Shown: positions 33,183-45,040 of the stretch, piece after piece | Numbering within the stretch: the first letter of the stretch is position 1 | How the letters are laid out: the number at the start of each line of letters is the position of its first letter | Source of the DNA: Cladorrhinum sp. PSN259 | Taxonomy: Eukaryota > Ascomycota > Sordariomycetes > Sordariales > Podosporaceae | Assembly (NCBI GenBank): GCA_033725935.1 | Contig: MU867127.1 | Location: 62,001 to 126,000 of the forward strand | DNA: 64,000 bases | Reading direction: 5' to 3' | Position numbers and translations under genes: made by a program | The notes under the pieces: generated by a model | Database searches by the model: none | Told to the model about the DNA's origin: nothing | What the model saw: only the letters and a program-made list of their open reading frames with translations

Positions 33183-35160
33183 TTACTCGAGTCGAGCATT
33201 TGTCTTTGCAGATTCCTCCGCCGTGAGCTTCAACACCCTGGGAGCATCCTCCTTGGGCATCCACAGCTCAACAAACTGCAGCTTGTCGGAGTCGTTGAAC
33301 TCCTTATCCTTCAAGAGCTTCTCCAGCTCATTCCTGGTCTTGACCACAAACTTGCGGACAGTTTGCTCAGTGCCGCCAAATACTTCAGGGACTTCGGTAT
33401 ACTTCCACCGGACAATATCGTTATACTCGGCATCCATACCATGGATGAAGCGTTCGATGGTGAAACCCTCGTTGTAAATGAGGAAGCTGTACCCTACTCG
33501 TCAGTATCAAATTAAGCAACAAAAAAAGCGGTTATGAACAGAACCCACATGGTAACCTTCAACTTGTGCCTTATCATAGTCGTAACCTCCTGCGCAGTCA
33601 ACTGGAACGACCCATCACCAACAAACAAGATCGTCCGCCTATCCCCGTTCCCAGCATCCTTGGCCGCCATGGCAACGCCAGAAGTAGCACCAACAGACCA
33701 CCCGATACTTCCCCAAAGAATCTGCGTAACGCCCATAACATCAGCAGGGAACTTGGTCTCCCAGATACCAAAGTTTGCCGTTCCTGTTTCGGTAACAACG
33801 ATATCCCTCTCCCTCAGATACTCCCCGACCCTAGGCCACAGGTAAGCATGGGTAATAACCTCCCCCTTCCCATCGTCCTTCCTCTCAGGCGCGGGAACAT
33901 CATTCTTCACATCCGGACCAGGCTCAATTCTCCCCAGCTTACCCACATCGATTCTCTCGGTAACCTTTCTCAGAACCCCCTTCATACCCACACCCGGATA
34001 CTCAGAGTACCTGACCTTGCAACTATCACTATGAAAGTCGATAGTCTTGAGCACGCTAGTCTTGTACGAGAACCCAGCGGTGTTGAAGTCGCTCTTGATG
34101 CTTCCCACGCTCAACACGAGATCCGCGCCTTCCACGCGTTCTTTGACGTCCTCTCTTGACCCTGTTCCGGCGTAGACGCCTCCGTAATGCTCCGAGGTCT
34201 CGTTCACGCCTCCTTTACCCATTGGCGTGACGAAGACAGGCAACTTCGTCTTCTCTACTAGTTCGCGAACCTCCTTGACTACTCGGTGTCTGATGGCGCA
34301 CGCATCAACCAGCACCACGGGGTTTTTCGCCTCGTATAATGAGCGGAGAACAACGTCGACGACGTAATCCTCCCTCTCTTCGTCTTTGCATACTTCCTCC
34401 AAGTCGATCGGCTCGTCCAGTCTTGCGCCTTCTACCTCGCGTTCAACCATATCCTATTAATAACAAAGTTAGCCATCCTCCACCCCTTTTTCACCAATAT
34501 CTTCAACCCCTGCTTTACATCACCCCGTGCTTTTCTAAATAAAATGGAACATACCGTAGGCAACAAAATATACACCGGCCTGCTCCTCACCCAACACTCC
34601 CTAATCGCCCCATCAATCAAGTCGGCAATCTCAGCCGGCCTGTACAACCTCGCGACATCAACGGCCACGTTCGCCGACATGTTCGCAAACACATTAAAGT
34701 CGCCATTGCCCAACGTATGATGCAGCATCATTCCGTTCTTTTGGGAGACGGTGGACGGACAGCCCACGATGTGAACCAGCGGAACGTGCTCAGAGTATGC
34801 ACCTGCCACGCCGTTCAGGGCCGAGAGTTCACCGACGCCAAAGGTTGTTACGAGTGCGCCGATGCCGGGCGATGGGGCGTAGCGGGCGTAGCCATCTGCT
34901 GCGTATGCTTTTCATACAGTCAGTCAGTCCATACTGATATGGAAAGGGGGAAAGGGGAAGCAAATACGAGCATTGAGCTCATTAACGCTGCCAACCCATT
35001 TCAATCCAGCTTTGGGGATATAATCCAACGCAGTCAGGTTAAAGTCCCCGGGAACGCCGTGGATCGAGCGGATGCCCAGTTGGTGAAGACGGGTAAAGAG
35101 GTACTGGGCTACGGGGATGGGTTTCTGGAGGGAGCGGGTGCGGATGTCGTCGGAAGGCAT
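33183..35160 (-). CDS. Pyruvate decarboxylase (TPP-dependent), PdcA type
   Basis: Four exons, in transcript order: 35160-34968, 34907-34555, 34453-33549 and 33486-33183. They total 584 residues. The enzyme converts pyruvate to acetaldehyde and CO2 in the cytosol, the committed step of ethanol fermentation. N-terminal PYR domain: GVPGDFNLTALDYIPKAGLK with the catalytic Glu in NELNA, AADGYARY, and the His-His pair in MMLHHTLGNGDFNVF. C-terminal PP domain: ETGTANFGIWETKFP and the TPP-binding GDGSFQLTAQEV followed by IYNEGFTIERFIHG. By remembered comparison it resembles Aspergillus nidulans PdcA rather than the distinct Neurospora filament-forming CFP decarboxylase. Joining exons 1 and 2 gives NAPYAADGYAR, with Pro where Ala or Gly is usual. 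The phase leaves no obvious alternative. The conserved C-terminus is somewhat shorter than in yeast PDC. Confidence 0.93.
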
Positions 35161-35819
35161 TTTTAAAGAGGGCTTTGGAATATGTGTGATGAGCGTGAGT
35201 TGTAAGTAAAATGGGGTGAGTATGTAAAGAAGAATCAGTAGTAAAGATAGACTTGTGGAAGATGTGTAAGTGGTGTGAGGTGGAAGTTTCTTCAGATCTT
35301 TTACCAACACGATGGGATGAAACAAATGATAATGTATAAAGTTTCTATTCCCAGGCCATAGATTACCAAGACACTAAATTGAAATTCGCGACAGTGAAAA
35401 AAACTCGTTGAATTCATTGATTTCCTCTCTATCTCTGCGACTCGAGACGATGATGTCATGATGTCGAGAACTTGTGGGTCAGGAGTATTTTCCTTTCGCC
35501 ATGTGGTTGAACCGTTTGCAGGTTGACCTTGGGCTTCGGAACCACCGGACTACCTCGGGATTTTGATCTCTATTTTAGATTGCTTTATCTAGATACTAAT
35601 TTTATGTGTTGTGGCCTCTATCTATGTGAGAAGTGAGGAGGGGTATAGACTGAGCAGAAATATGTGAGCCCCTGAACTTCGAAAGGAAAAACCAAAAAAA
35701 AAAAAACATCGATATCCAACTCCAGAAAACGCCAGTTCTAGTGCCGTTTTTCCATCATAAACACACCATCCAATCATACATGTTATACGGCGCGCGTTAC
35801 TCAAATCTCACGTTGAGAT
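35161..35819. promoter_or_regulatory. Upstream region of pyruvate decarboxylase and ERV1 3' flank
   Basis: No gene seen. The 660 bp serve as promoter and leader of the leftward pyruvate decarboxylase gene and downstream region of ERV1. An A run at 35693-35706 and a repeated ATGATGTCATGATGTC element near 35450 are the only visible structures. Confidence 0.5.
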
Positions 35820-36457
35820 TTAATCACAGCTCCCATCCTTCCACCCTGTCTTCCACCTCTCCTGCCACCTGCTACAATCAAACACCGGTTTGCCCAACTT
35901 TCTATTCACCTCATTATGTGCCTCACACAACCAATTTCCGAATTCATCCCTACTCCCTGCTTTTACTTTTTCCTTCTCGATATACGCCTGGAAATCCTCG
36001 GCGCATACCCAGCATGGGTAGAACTTTGAGAACAGACTGATAAAAGATTTGAGGTCGTTTTGTTGCGACGGGGTAGGTGTTCGAGGGTAAGTGGCTGCTA
36101 TTGAGTGTAAAAGAGTCCACGTGCTCCGGCCGAGGGTTTCTACGTCTGCTGGACAGTCTGTTCGTTTTGGTTTTGGTGTAGTACTGGTGGTTGGTGTGGC
36201 TATTTTCTTTTTGGTTTGCGCTGCCCAGGCTGCAAAGGCTGCGCCGGAGTTGCAGGAGCGGCATCTGTAACAATTCATCAGTATATGAAGTGAGGAAAGT
36301 GAAGATATGAAACTCACGGCTTGCCATCCTTGTCTAATATCATGCCCTTGGGCAAAGGCTGTGTGGCAGTGGTTGTGGTAGTGGTTGTGGTGGTGGCGGT
36401 TGCGCCGGAAGATGTTGTGCCCGTTGAGGACTGGTTATCTTGTGTATCATCTGCCAT
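35820..36457 (-). CDS. ERV1: Erv1, FAD-linked sulfhydryl oxidase of the mitochondrial intermembrane space
   Basis: Two exons, 36457-36318 and 36264-35820, give 194 residues. Erv1 reoxidises Mia40 in disulfide relay import and passes electrons to cytochrome c. Visible motifs are the N-terminal shuttle cysteine pair CRSC at the exon junction, TLGRSTWTLLHSIAATYPRT (start of the Erv/ALR fold), the active-site CWVC in FSKFYPCWVCAEDF, and the FAD-binding and structural cysteine region WLCEAHNEVNRKLGKPVFDC. The N-terminal Thr-rich stretch (about residues 10-35) is low complexity. An upstream in-frame extension exists, but the ATG of MADDTQDNQSS gives the expected length. It is divergent from HEM4 across 314 bp. 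Confidence 0.92.
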
Positions 36458-36771
36458 TATGATCTTTCTAGCTGTTCTCTCTCTACTAGTGAAGATGGTG
36501 ATGTTGCGGCACTGAGAAAGTAGTTTGTAAGCTGGTATTAAATGCCCTGCATTTTCAGTTGCGATCCCCTGGAACATTCGCGATCTGACAGGGGCAAGGG
36601 TCCCCGCGAAATCTTTATCGATAAAGCTGTGGTGGGGTTTTAATGAGTGACAAACCCCCCAAGGTCCGCGGGGCCGATGCCGATGCCGATTCTCTTTTAA
36701 GCCAGGAACTCCCTCCCCCATCTTCCAGCTTTCAATTCACATTCGGGAAACGAACACTCCGAAAGCACAAA
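36458..36771. promoter_or_regulatory. Divergent promoter of ERV1 and HEM4
   Basis: A 314-bp spacer between the start codons of a mitochondrial sulfhydryl oxidase and a haem-biosynthesis enzyme. It contains an ATTTCGCGG-like inverted motif and a GC-rich segment (36655-36690). An open frame from 36643 runs in phase into HEM4, but it lacks conservation and is taken as leader. Confidence 0.5.
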
Positions 36772-37723
36772 ATGGTACCCAAAACTCCCATCTTCCTCCT
36801 CAAGACCAAGTCTACTCCTGGCGATTCCTACCAAGAGGTCTTATCAGACACTTCCCATGGCTTCAACTTCGACCCCGAGTTCGTCCCGGTTCTGGAACAC
36901 CAATTCGATGATCAAGGCATGGCCAAGGTGCGCAGTATTCTTCGAAACAGAGAGATAGGAGCATCCGAGGGTGCCAAATTTGGTGGCCTCATCTTCACGT
37001 CCCAGCGCGCCGTCGAGGCCTTTACCAAGCTTGTCGAGGACGGCAAAGGTGAGAGATTCGCCGGGCTCGGCAGGCTTGAGAGATGAGACACTAAATCAAA
37101 GGTGAGCAAGCCATATAGGAGAAGATAGTTGGCCATATCTTCAGGATATTCCCGTCTACAGTGTTGGACCAGCAACCACCCGTTGTCTAAAAGCTGTTCC
37201 CCAAACTCCTTCTTTACAGGTGTTTGGAGAACACACCGGTAACGGGGAGACGCTGGCCCCTTTCATCCTCGAACATTACAGCGAGTGGTACAAAGACCGT
37301 GAGGTTAAGCCGCCCCTGCTCTTTCTTGTTGGCGACAAGAGACGGGATATCATCCCCAAAGTGTTGAAAGGGGCAGGATGGGAGATTGATGAGACGGTCA
37401 TTTACGGGACCGGAGAAATGGAATCTTTCAAGCAAGACTTTGCAAAACGGCTGGAGGAGACTGCGGATAGACGGCGGAGATGGGTGGTCGTCTTCTCTCC
37501 AAGTGGATGTGACAGCATGCTCAGTGCACTGGGCTTGCTTGATGAGACCACCGGAAGGGCCAAGCCAAAGCAGCCGGTCCGTAGCACTTACATTGCCACT
37601 ATTGGGCCGACAACTCGTGATCACTTGATCAACAAGTTTGGCTACGAGCCAGAGGTTTCGGCAGAGCAGCCCAGTCCCGAGGGGGTCTGGAACGCCATCA
37701 CTGAGTTTGAGAGAAGAAATTAG
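36772..37723 (+). CDS. HEM4: Uroporphyrinogen-III synthase
   Basis: Two exons, 36772-37048 and 37119-37723, give 293 residues. The cytosolic enzyme cyclises hydroxymethylbilane to uroporphyrinogen III with inversion of ring D, in haem and sirohaem synthesis. It shows the weakly conserved HemD landmarks: MVPKTPIFLLKTKSTPGDSY, GGLIFTSQRAVEAFTKLVED in domain 1, then VYSVGPATTR and QVFGEHTGNGETLAPFIL, FLVGDKRRDIIPKVLKGAGW, WVVVFSPSGCDSML and TYIATIGPTTRDHL in domain 2. The intron acceptor is ambiguous: AG at 37117-37118 gives GKGEDSWPYLQ, while AG at 37105-37106 adds four codons in the same phase. The first is preferred. The later AG at about 37219 lies inside the conserved exon and is not used. 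Confidence 0.9.
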
Positions 37724-38384
37724 TGGCCGTTGAGCTGCCGAAATCCAGGAACCACGTAACGTTTACTCGATAAATGCATGAATAAACGATGAGTCAGGTA
37801 TATGGTACTTGTCATCTGGCCAAAGTTACCTAACCGTTACCTAAAGTGCTACCAAATTTCACCTGGGCAGTGACACGCCAAGGTACCGACATGTTTCGGT
37901 TACGTGACACATTGTGCTTGGTTTTGCATATCGCTAGCCACGCCATCTCTTACAACGTGTTTCTCCAGCATATCTTGACGCACTGATCCAGCACCTTTCG
38001 GGCCTGATATCATGCATTCATCCATGCCGCTGCTTCTGCCCGCTTTCCAGAACAACTAGAAACCGTAATGTCAGCAGAAAGAGAAACAACAAATCCCGAG
38101 ACACGCTGTTCGGTCTCTTAATGGCCAACAATACAACAAACCGAATTTCTCTCATTGACCGCTCCTCATCAGCGTCAACAACGACACCATCATTATCATC
38201 GTTAACATTCCCAAAGCTCCATCCCTGAGCTCACACACCCCCTACCCATCGACGTGTAATCACTGCGCCGTGTCAACCTGCCAGCCCCTCCTCCCCCCCA
38301 CCACATTTACAGCCACCTACTTTTCTCGGCAAAACACCACACCATTCTGGTCACTAAGCGCATTGCGCAACACTACCAGTAACA
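37724..38384. promoter_or_regulatory. HEM4 3' flank and OXR1 5' leader
   Basis: No gene seen. The last 250 bp before the OXR1 start are C-rich and pyrimidine-biased, as in other promoters of this window. Confidence 0.5.
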
Positions 38385-39487
38385 ATGAGCTTCTACAGTT
38401 CGACCACCTCTTCAACCTCCACTTCCTCCCGAAATCACCACAGCCTTCGCATCTCCTCCAACCCTTCCTCCCGCCGTTCGACCCCGACCTCCTCTGGCGC
38501 CGCCACACCAACAACCGACACTCCTACACCTTCAGGCGGTTTATCTTCCTACCTCTGGAGCGGTCTGCTCCGACGATTTTCCTCTGATACTTCTTCACCC
38601 AAGCATCCGCCAGGACCGTACCACACATCCAGCATGCCTACTCCCAGATCAACCCACGCCGGGCTGGACGGTGTCTTTACATCACCAAACTTCCATGTTC
38701 ACCGAACACCATCCCCGTTTCTACCATCCCTCGAACCACTCACGCTCCGAGGATTCAGCGCACGTACACCCGCGTCAGCACGCCTCATGACAACCTCAAT
38801 CGCAGAGGAAATAAGGATAATGGTTCCCGCGAGACTAAGTCTATGCGACGAATGGAACCTGGTATATAGCCTAGAACAGGACGGTGCGAGTTTACATACT
38901 TTGTACGACAAGTGCGAGAAGTACAGAGGGAAGAGAGTAGGGTTCGTGTTGTGCGTAAGGGATTGTGAGGGTGGTGTAAGTTTTTTTAGTTTTTTTTTAA
39001 CCTTCCCTGCTTCGAATTCGTACCGTATATACTAACAAAAGGATAGATCTTTGGGGCATACCTGTCAGATATCCCCCACCCGGCACCGAATTACTTTGGA
39101 ACCGGCGAGTGTTTTCTTTGGAGGGCTTCGGTTTTGGCGGGCCTACCGCCCCCTCCATCCTTGATCGACCAGACTGAGGAGACGATAGCGAGGAACTCGA
39201 CTATATCCGCGGAAGGGGTCGGTAACGGTAACGGGAGTGCTATCGGAAATGGGGGGTCAATAAGGTTCAAGGCGTTCCCTTATAGCGGCGTGAACGAGTA
39301 TTACATGCTTTGCGAGCAGCATTTTATCTCTGTGGGCGCGGGCGATGGCAAGTTTGGCTTGTGGTTGGATGACGGGCTCGAGAGGGGCCTGAGTTCGATG
39401 AGCCAGACGTTTGGGAACGAGCCGCTGAGTGATGAGGGGGAGAAGTTTGGTGTTAGTGGGGTTGAGTTGTGGGTTATTGGTGCATGA
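38385..39487 (+). CDS. OXR1: OXR1-type TLDc-domain protein
   Basis: Two exons, 38385-38975 and 39047-39487, give 343 residues. Oxr1 proteins protect against oxidative damage; in yeast, Oxr1 also promotes disassembly of the vacuolar ATPase. The first 120 residues are Ser/Thr/Pro-rich and probably disordered. The TLDc domain fills the rest: RGFSARTPASARLMTTSIAE (an imprecise start), ARLSLCDEWNLVYSLEQDGA, SLHTLYDKC, then across the junction GFVLCVRDCEGG followed by IFGAYLSDIPHPAPNYFGTG and ECFLWRA, ending with YMLCEQHFISVGAGDGKFGL and VELWVIGA. The intron has an ACTAAC branch site just before its acceptor. A variable Asn/Gly/Ser loop interrupts the domain at about residues 240-265, as in other fungal homologues. 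Confidence 0.9.
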
Positions 39488-40385
39488 TGAATTTTATTTT
39501 TTCGTTTGTATTGGTTGGTGTTTTTGGTGTAGGAAAGGGAGGTAGATGTCTACCAAACAGTGATGGTAAGGGGTGGGTGACAGAAACCTAGGAATTTTGA
39601 TACTATGGGAATGGAATAGGGGGCAGCAACAGGACTGGCGTTTTAGGCGTTAAAAAAGTTGGGAGGGAACTTTTTTTTTCAATTTCTTTTTTGGTTAGTT
39701 TGGGAATTACCTTACAAGGAGCGACACACAAGAAACGATTCGACGGGTGGCAAAAAGCACACAAGCCATGGTTTGAAGATACCCTAACAGGACTCGGAAA
39801 ATGGCCTACATACTAGGTAGTTTAAACCATGCATGGCCTATAGAAGAGGAAAAAAACCAAAACAAAATACCAAATACTCGACTCAAGTCTTAGAGAGATA
39901 ATAAAAAGAAGGTTTCTATTGTGGGTATGAGGGTAGTCAGAGCTGATTGATCGAAGGAAATGCAGAAACAAGTAGAGGGGCCCATTGGTGAATGGTAATG
40001 ACCTAGTTTATGATGGTGACTTGACCAAGTCTCTTCAAGCTTCAAGTCTCATCGGATCAAAGAGAGGAAAAGGATGTGAAATTTCTCAGTATTTTTTCTT
40101 TACGTTCACATTTATTTGATGATGCTTCTGCTACTGCCACCAGAGATCCCGATACTATAACAAACAGAGGGACAACCAACATCAACCACTTCCAAAATAT
40201 CAACGACGCCAGATAAACGGAGTAAAGAAAAAGAAAATCAACAGAAAAGACTAACTCAAAGACACAGCAATAATTCCCCTTTGCTCCCGATTGTTTCATT
40301 CCCCGGTAATTGTCCACATGACACATCCTTTTCTACATCCAATCCCGATCGATCGTATTATCTTCAACAATTTAGAGACAGGCCT
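39488..40385. other. Convergent 3' intergenic region, OXR1 and the MAP kinase
   Basis: No gene recognised. AT-rich sequence with T runs (39660-39690), consistent with 3' UTRs of both flanking genes. Confidence 0.5.
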
Positions 40386-41628
40386 TTACCTCATAATCTC
40401 CTGGTAGATCAACTGCTTCAACTGCTCCTTGCTCAAGTTATCCTTGTGCTTGTCAAAGTCGAAGAACTCCTCGGGAATAGGGGGAGCAGTCGGCTCATCC
40501 TCGGGGTCGTGGTATGGCTCGAGATATGGGTGCTTGAGAGCTTCCTCGACAGTGATGCGCTTGACGGGGTTAAAGGCAAGCAGCTTTTCTAGCAGGTCGA
40601 GGGCCATATCGGAGGTGTTGGGGAACAGGGTGCGGAATGGAACCTTCTTCTTGAAGGGGAGGGAGCGAATGTACTCGCGTGCGCGTCTGGACTTGATTCC
40701 ATAGTAGTCTTCCATTGTTGGGGTGCCGAGGACGTCAAGAATGAGGGTAAGTTGGTGGTGATCTGAGAGTGATGTGTTAGTTCGGGTTCGATGAAGCAGA
40801 GGGTGAGGAGGGAAACATACAATCCTTGCCCGGGAATAGGGGCTTGCCGCTCAACATCTCAGCGAGAATGCAGCCAACGGACCAGACATCAATAGCCTTG
40901 GTGTACTCCTTGAAAGTCAACATGATTTCGGGTGCACGATACCAGCGAGTGGCAACGTATTCCGTCATGAAGCCAGAGTTATCCTCTTGCGATGCCGCAG
41001 ATCTTGCGAGACCGAAATCGCAAACCTTAAGATCGCAGTTGGCGTTGAGAAGCAAATTGGAAGGCTTCAAATCGCGGTGAAGAACATTGGCCGAGTGCAT
41101 GGCCTTGAGGGCGCGCAACGTCTGGTAGATGAAGTATTGGCAGTGGTCGTCCGAGAGCTCCTGGGTCCGAATGACACGATGCATGTCCGTCTCCATAAGT
41201 TCCTGCAAGTCGAGGGTTAGCAAACGACATTCGAGACAAACATATCTCGGGTACGTGCAACATACCTGAATAAGATAAACCTCGTTGAAGGACTCGTAAC
41301 TCCGAGGCTTCTGGATATCGAGAATCGAAATGATGTTCTCGTGGTTAAAGTACCGGAGAAGCTTCATCTCACGAAGTGTTCGGAGGCAGAACATGGAATG
41401 GTCGAAAGGGGTGATCTTCTTGATGGCTACCTTTTGGCCAGAAGGCTTGTGGATTGCAGAGCTGGATGTTGTGTCAGACATTTGGATGCCGCGTTGATTT
41501 CAGGAGTCGGAAATAACCTACCATACGACACCGTATGCGCCTTCACCAACGACATCCTGAATGTCATATTGCTCGCTGACATTGAACGAGATCTTGCGGG
41601 CAGCGCCCCGAGGTTGTGCGTTACTCAT
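40386..41628 (-). CDS. mak-2: Fus3/Kss1-type MAP kinase (MAK-2 orthologue)
   Basis: Four exons, in transcript order: 41628-41522, 41461-41266, 41202-40821 and 40762-40386. They encode 353 residues. It is the terminal kinase of the pheromone/filamentation cascade; in Neurospora MAK-2 controls hyphal fusion and mating, and in plant pathogens the Pmk1 relatives control invasion. The ATP-binding loop GEGAYGVV spans exons 1-2. The catalytic loop is HRDLKPSN, the DFG motif is KVCDFGLARS, and the activation loop has the ERK-type TEY in SGFMTEYVATRWYRAPE. The MAPK insert KSRRAREYIRSLPFKKK and the docking tail with DFDKHKDNL follow. The C-terminus ends QLKQLIYQEIMR, as in the family. Introns interrupt at YLIQ|ELMET and PGKD|YHHQL. 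Confidence 0.95.
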
Positions 41629-44600
41629 GCTGGATTAAGTGAGTCGGAAAAAGAGATCGCGAATGCGCTGTAAGGGATAGTAGAACTGGTCGTCCTCGTC
41701 CAATTCGGAGAGGAGGGCTATTTCTATTCGCCGGAGAAGCTCTGTGAGGACTAGGTCAGCTTGCTTACCCTCATGTTGTGGAAATAACCAAAACATACAG
41801 GTCGTTTCCCTAAGCTCCAATAGTTTCTTTGTCTTTCAACACGATGTAAGCTGTCGCTTCGTTCAACACAACCGTAAACCGAAACGAAAGATTTGTGAGG
41901 AGTCGTCGGCCGCGTTCTTTGTTCGAATCAAGGGTTCACTGAATGAATAACAGTTGGCAGGTTAGCAAAAAGCCAGGCCAGGAAGTGGTTCTAAACCCAA
42001 GAGAGAAGAGGAATGGCGATGCAGAGCAGGCGGGCCACTGTATGTTCGGGAGGGACGAGTTATTCAACCAACAGGCGAGACCGGAACCCAACAATAGACG
42101 GCGAGATGCGCACCCTTTCCCAGAGATTGAATAACAGCAGCTCCAGGGTGCCACTGGCAATGGGACCGTGCGAACAGAGCTAGCAGAGGAAGTGATGTTT
42201 AAGAGATTGACGATCAGGTGTCAAGTGTGATGTTGTATTGCATCTGAAGGGTCGGCGCGCGCAGATGCGGGACGTGGGGGGTAGGAGGGGGGAACAAAGT
42301 CGACGGCCAGACGTTGGGCTCCGAACCCGAAATGCTTTCCCCTCCCGAGATCTCAAGAGCTTCTAGAAGTCTGAAAACCGATTGAGCGCCCACAATAGGA
42401 AGCCGCAGGACAATGAAGCGACTCGACGGGCCACAATAGCGTTGTCGTTGTCGCCACTCTGCTGTTCCTGGTGCCAAGGGAAATTGTACCGTAGGAAGAG
42501 GTACTTCAACCGTCGTCTAGTTTCCGGGATATGGGCGATCACACGCTTCGCCTGGGAATCTCTTGTTGACAGACGGGAGTGTTGATTCCAACGGTATGAT
42601 CTGCCCGCTTCTGCTCTCTCGAAAAAGGAGGGGCGCCAGCCGCCCGCAGTGGGAAAGGGGTAAGGGAGGAGGGGGTAATAGAGTTGGGATGGATGTGTAT
42701 CCTACACAAACATACGTACCTTTTCGTCGTGCGCAGATAAGAAAAAAAGCTTCGACGACCAGCGAGCACAGAACCGTTGCTGGATGTGAAAAAGAGAGAG
42801 TTGGGGTGAGAGAGGGGAAAAGGGTGGTAAGGTAAGGTCAGGTAGGTAAGGTATCTCTCTCCCTGCGTGTATTGCGACAGGGTGCTCGACAAAACTGCCC
42901 CGCTTTCTTGAGTGAGTTGCTGCTTGTGCGGAGGAAGGAGAGGACGGCGGGCGCGGACTCCCAACAAATGAATGGACAGCTTTTTACTTCCAACGTGCAG
43001 AATGCAAGTTTACAACTATTCAAAATTGCAAGAAACAGCTGAGCTATATGAATAGCATTGTTTCCCCGAATCATGAATGGCCATCATCATGGTCTACAAG
43101 TATCTTTTCGAACTCCAGGGACCATCCCCCCTCCCGGGGCCCCGTTTCGGTCTCAACGACCACAGACAGGGGGTTGGCCCACCTTGCTTCCCGCACCTGC
43201 TCTGCTCATGAAATGCTTCTCTTCCGTTTTTGTCGGCTTTGGTTGGAGATCAGGTCTGGCCGCCTCCCGATTGGGATTCGCTTCAAGCCTTGATCTTTCC
43301 TCAAGGAGCTGCTCAAACCACCGCGTTGCAGCGGGGCTCTTGCAGCCGACGCAGGCCCCCTCAAAGCCTCCTTGATTCATCTCTCTCTTACGCAAAACTC
43401 CACATGCACACAGTCACTTCGTATCATTCTGAGAGAGAAACCACGGCGCTTAATTCATCATTAGAGTATATGAACTCGTTAGAGATAAAGACAAACGCAC
43501 CCCATCAATCACTTTTCAGTTTCTGTATACACACCATCTCATCCCAATCACAATGCACCCCGTCCTCTGTCTGAACCAAGAAATGCATCCAATCACTTCT
43601 CTGGTTTGTGCACTTTCACACCACACCGGGCGCCTAAAAATTGCACGAGATAATCAATCGTTGGTTGGCCACTCACCACACACCACCACCAAGCCCAGGC
43701 AGCTTTGCCAGGTTCACACAGACCCTCTCTTTCTCCCCTCGGCGCGTGTCTCACAAGACAGTGGTCACTCTTGAAACCAGCATTCCCATTTAGCGTTCTT
43801 CTTTATCCCTCCCGTCCCCCCTGGTGGTTTTGGAGGAACCGACCCGACCATCGGGGCTTGGCTTGGCCGTTTGGAACATGCACCTGTCCGTCCGTTCTGT
43901 CCGCCGCCGTCTTATTTTCAAGATCCAACAAACTGATTCACACACCAACACGAGGAATATTCTCACTAACCACCATTGCATTGATCAACATATCAAGAGT
44001 CTCCCCTCCCCCCTTTTCTTTCTTCTCCAGTTTATGATTTAAATGAAAGGCGATACATCATGGATCCCCCAGACAGCAAAAAACTAGTCCCCATATTCTA
44101 GAAACCGCAATGTCATGCTTTATCCATGTTGGCCACAGCACAAGCGACCCAGTGGGTCCCCCGGGTTTCTATTTCTGGGAAAAAAAACATCGCCAAGCCA
44201 ACTGAGGTTGGAGGGAGGTATTACATAAGTAAAGCTGAGATATCACATCCCATCCGTCCAGCCTCCTCTGAGGCCCCTCTCCCCTCCCCTTTCGCCAACC
44301 ATCAATGGAGGGCCGATGACCAGATCCAAACGAGATCTTTGCTTGATTACATCACAACGACCAATCTGAAACTTTCAAAATTTATACCAAATCTTGCAAA
44401 GACAAAAAGATGCTGGCTGGTGCCCGCGGGTTAGGGTTTCAATATGTCGATAGTGACCAGACATAAACACGCCGACATCAAGTTCGACGATAAGTCATCG
44501 AGACGTTCCTCTTTCAAACATGGCCACTCTGCGGCCAACGCCACTAATCAGATGATAAGCACAAGGAATGGAAGGAAGATCCTCACTCATGGCCCATCAA

Positions 44601-45040
44601 GCCAGTACTGTAGACCACCTAGGAGACCCCTCATCGACCTTGGTAGACCTGATGATTACTCTGTACATACGTACGGATATCTATTCTAGGCATACCGAGT
44701 ATGAACTCATGAATGTGGAACCTAGCCCATTCAATGGCCATCATCACTCGGACCTCAAAACACCACAGCTCTCAAACCATCAAATCATATAAACATGCTT
44801 TGATTCTCGCTTGCCTTTTTTTCTTTTCATCTCTCTACATCCCGTCCTCGTGCCTCTCTAAATAACCTCATCTCCGGTATAACCTGACATCACCACAAAA
44901 GACACAAACTTAACTCCACCACCACCACATAATCAACTAATCAACTAAAATGAATAGAAGTTTCTGCTCTTTTTTTTTACGCCGAGCAAACTACACAAAC
45001 TACCCACTACCACTACTTTCCATAATGCATAAGAGTATTA
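41629..45040. promoter_or_regulatory. Long intergenic region: MAP kinase 5' side and SEC24 3' side
   Basis: No gene recognised in 3.4 kb. The 500 bp next to the MAP kinase start contain a plausible 5'-UTR intron on the minus strand: donor-like GTAAGC at about 41770 and an acceptor-like TTAATCCAG directly before the start codon. GGTAAGGTAGG-type repeats lie at about 42826-42852. The region 43080-44700 has scattered open frames without family motifs or codon bias. Confidence 0.5.
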
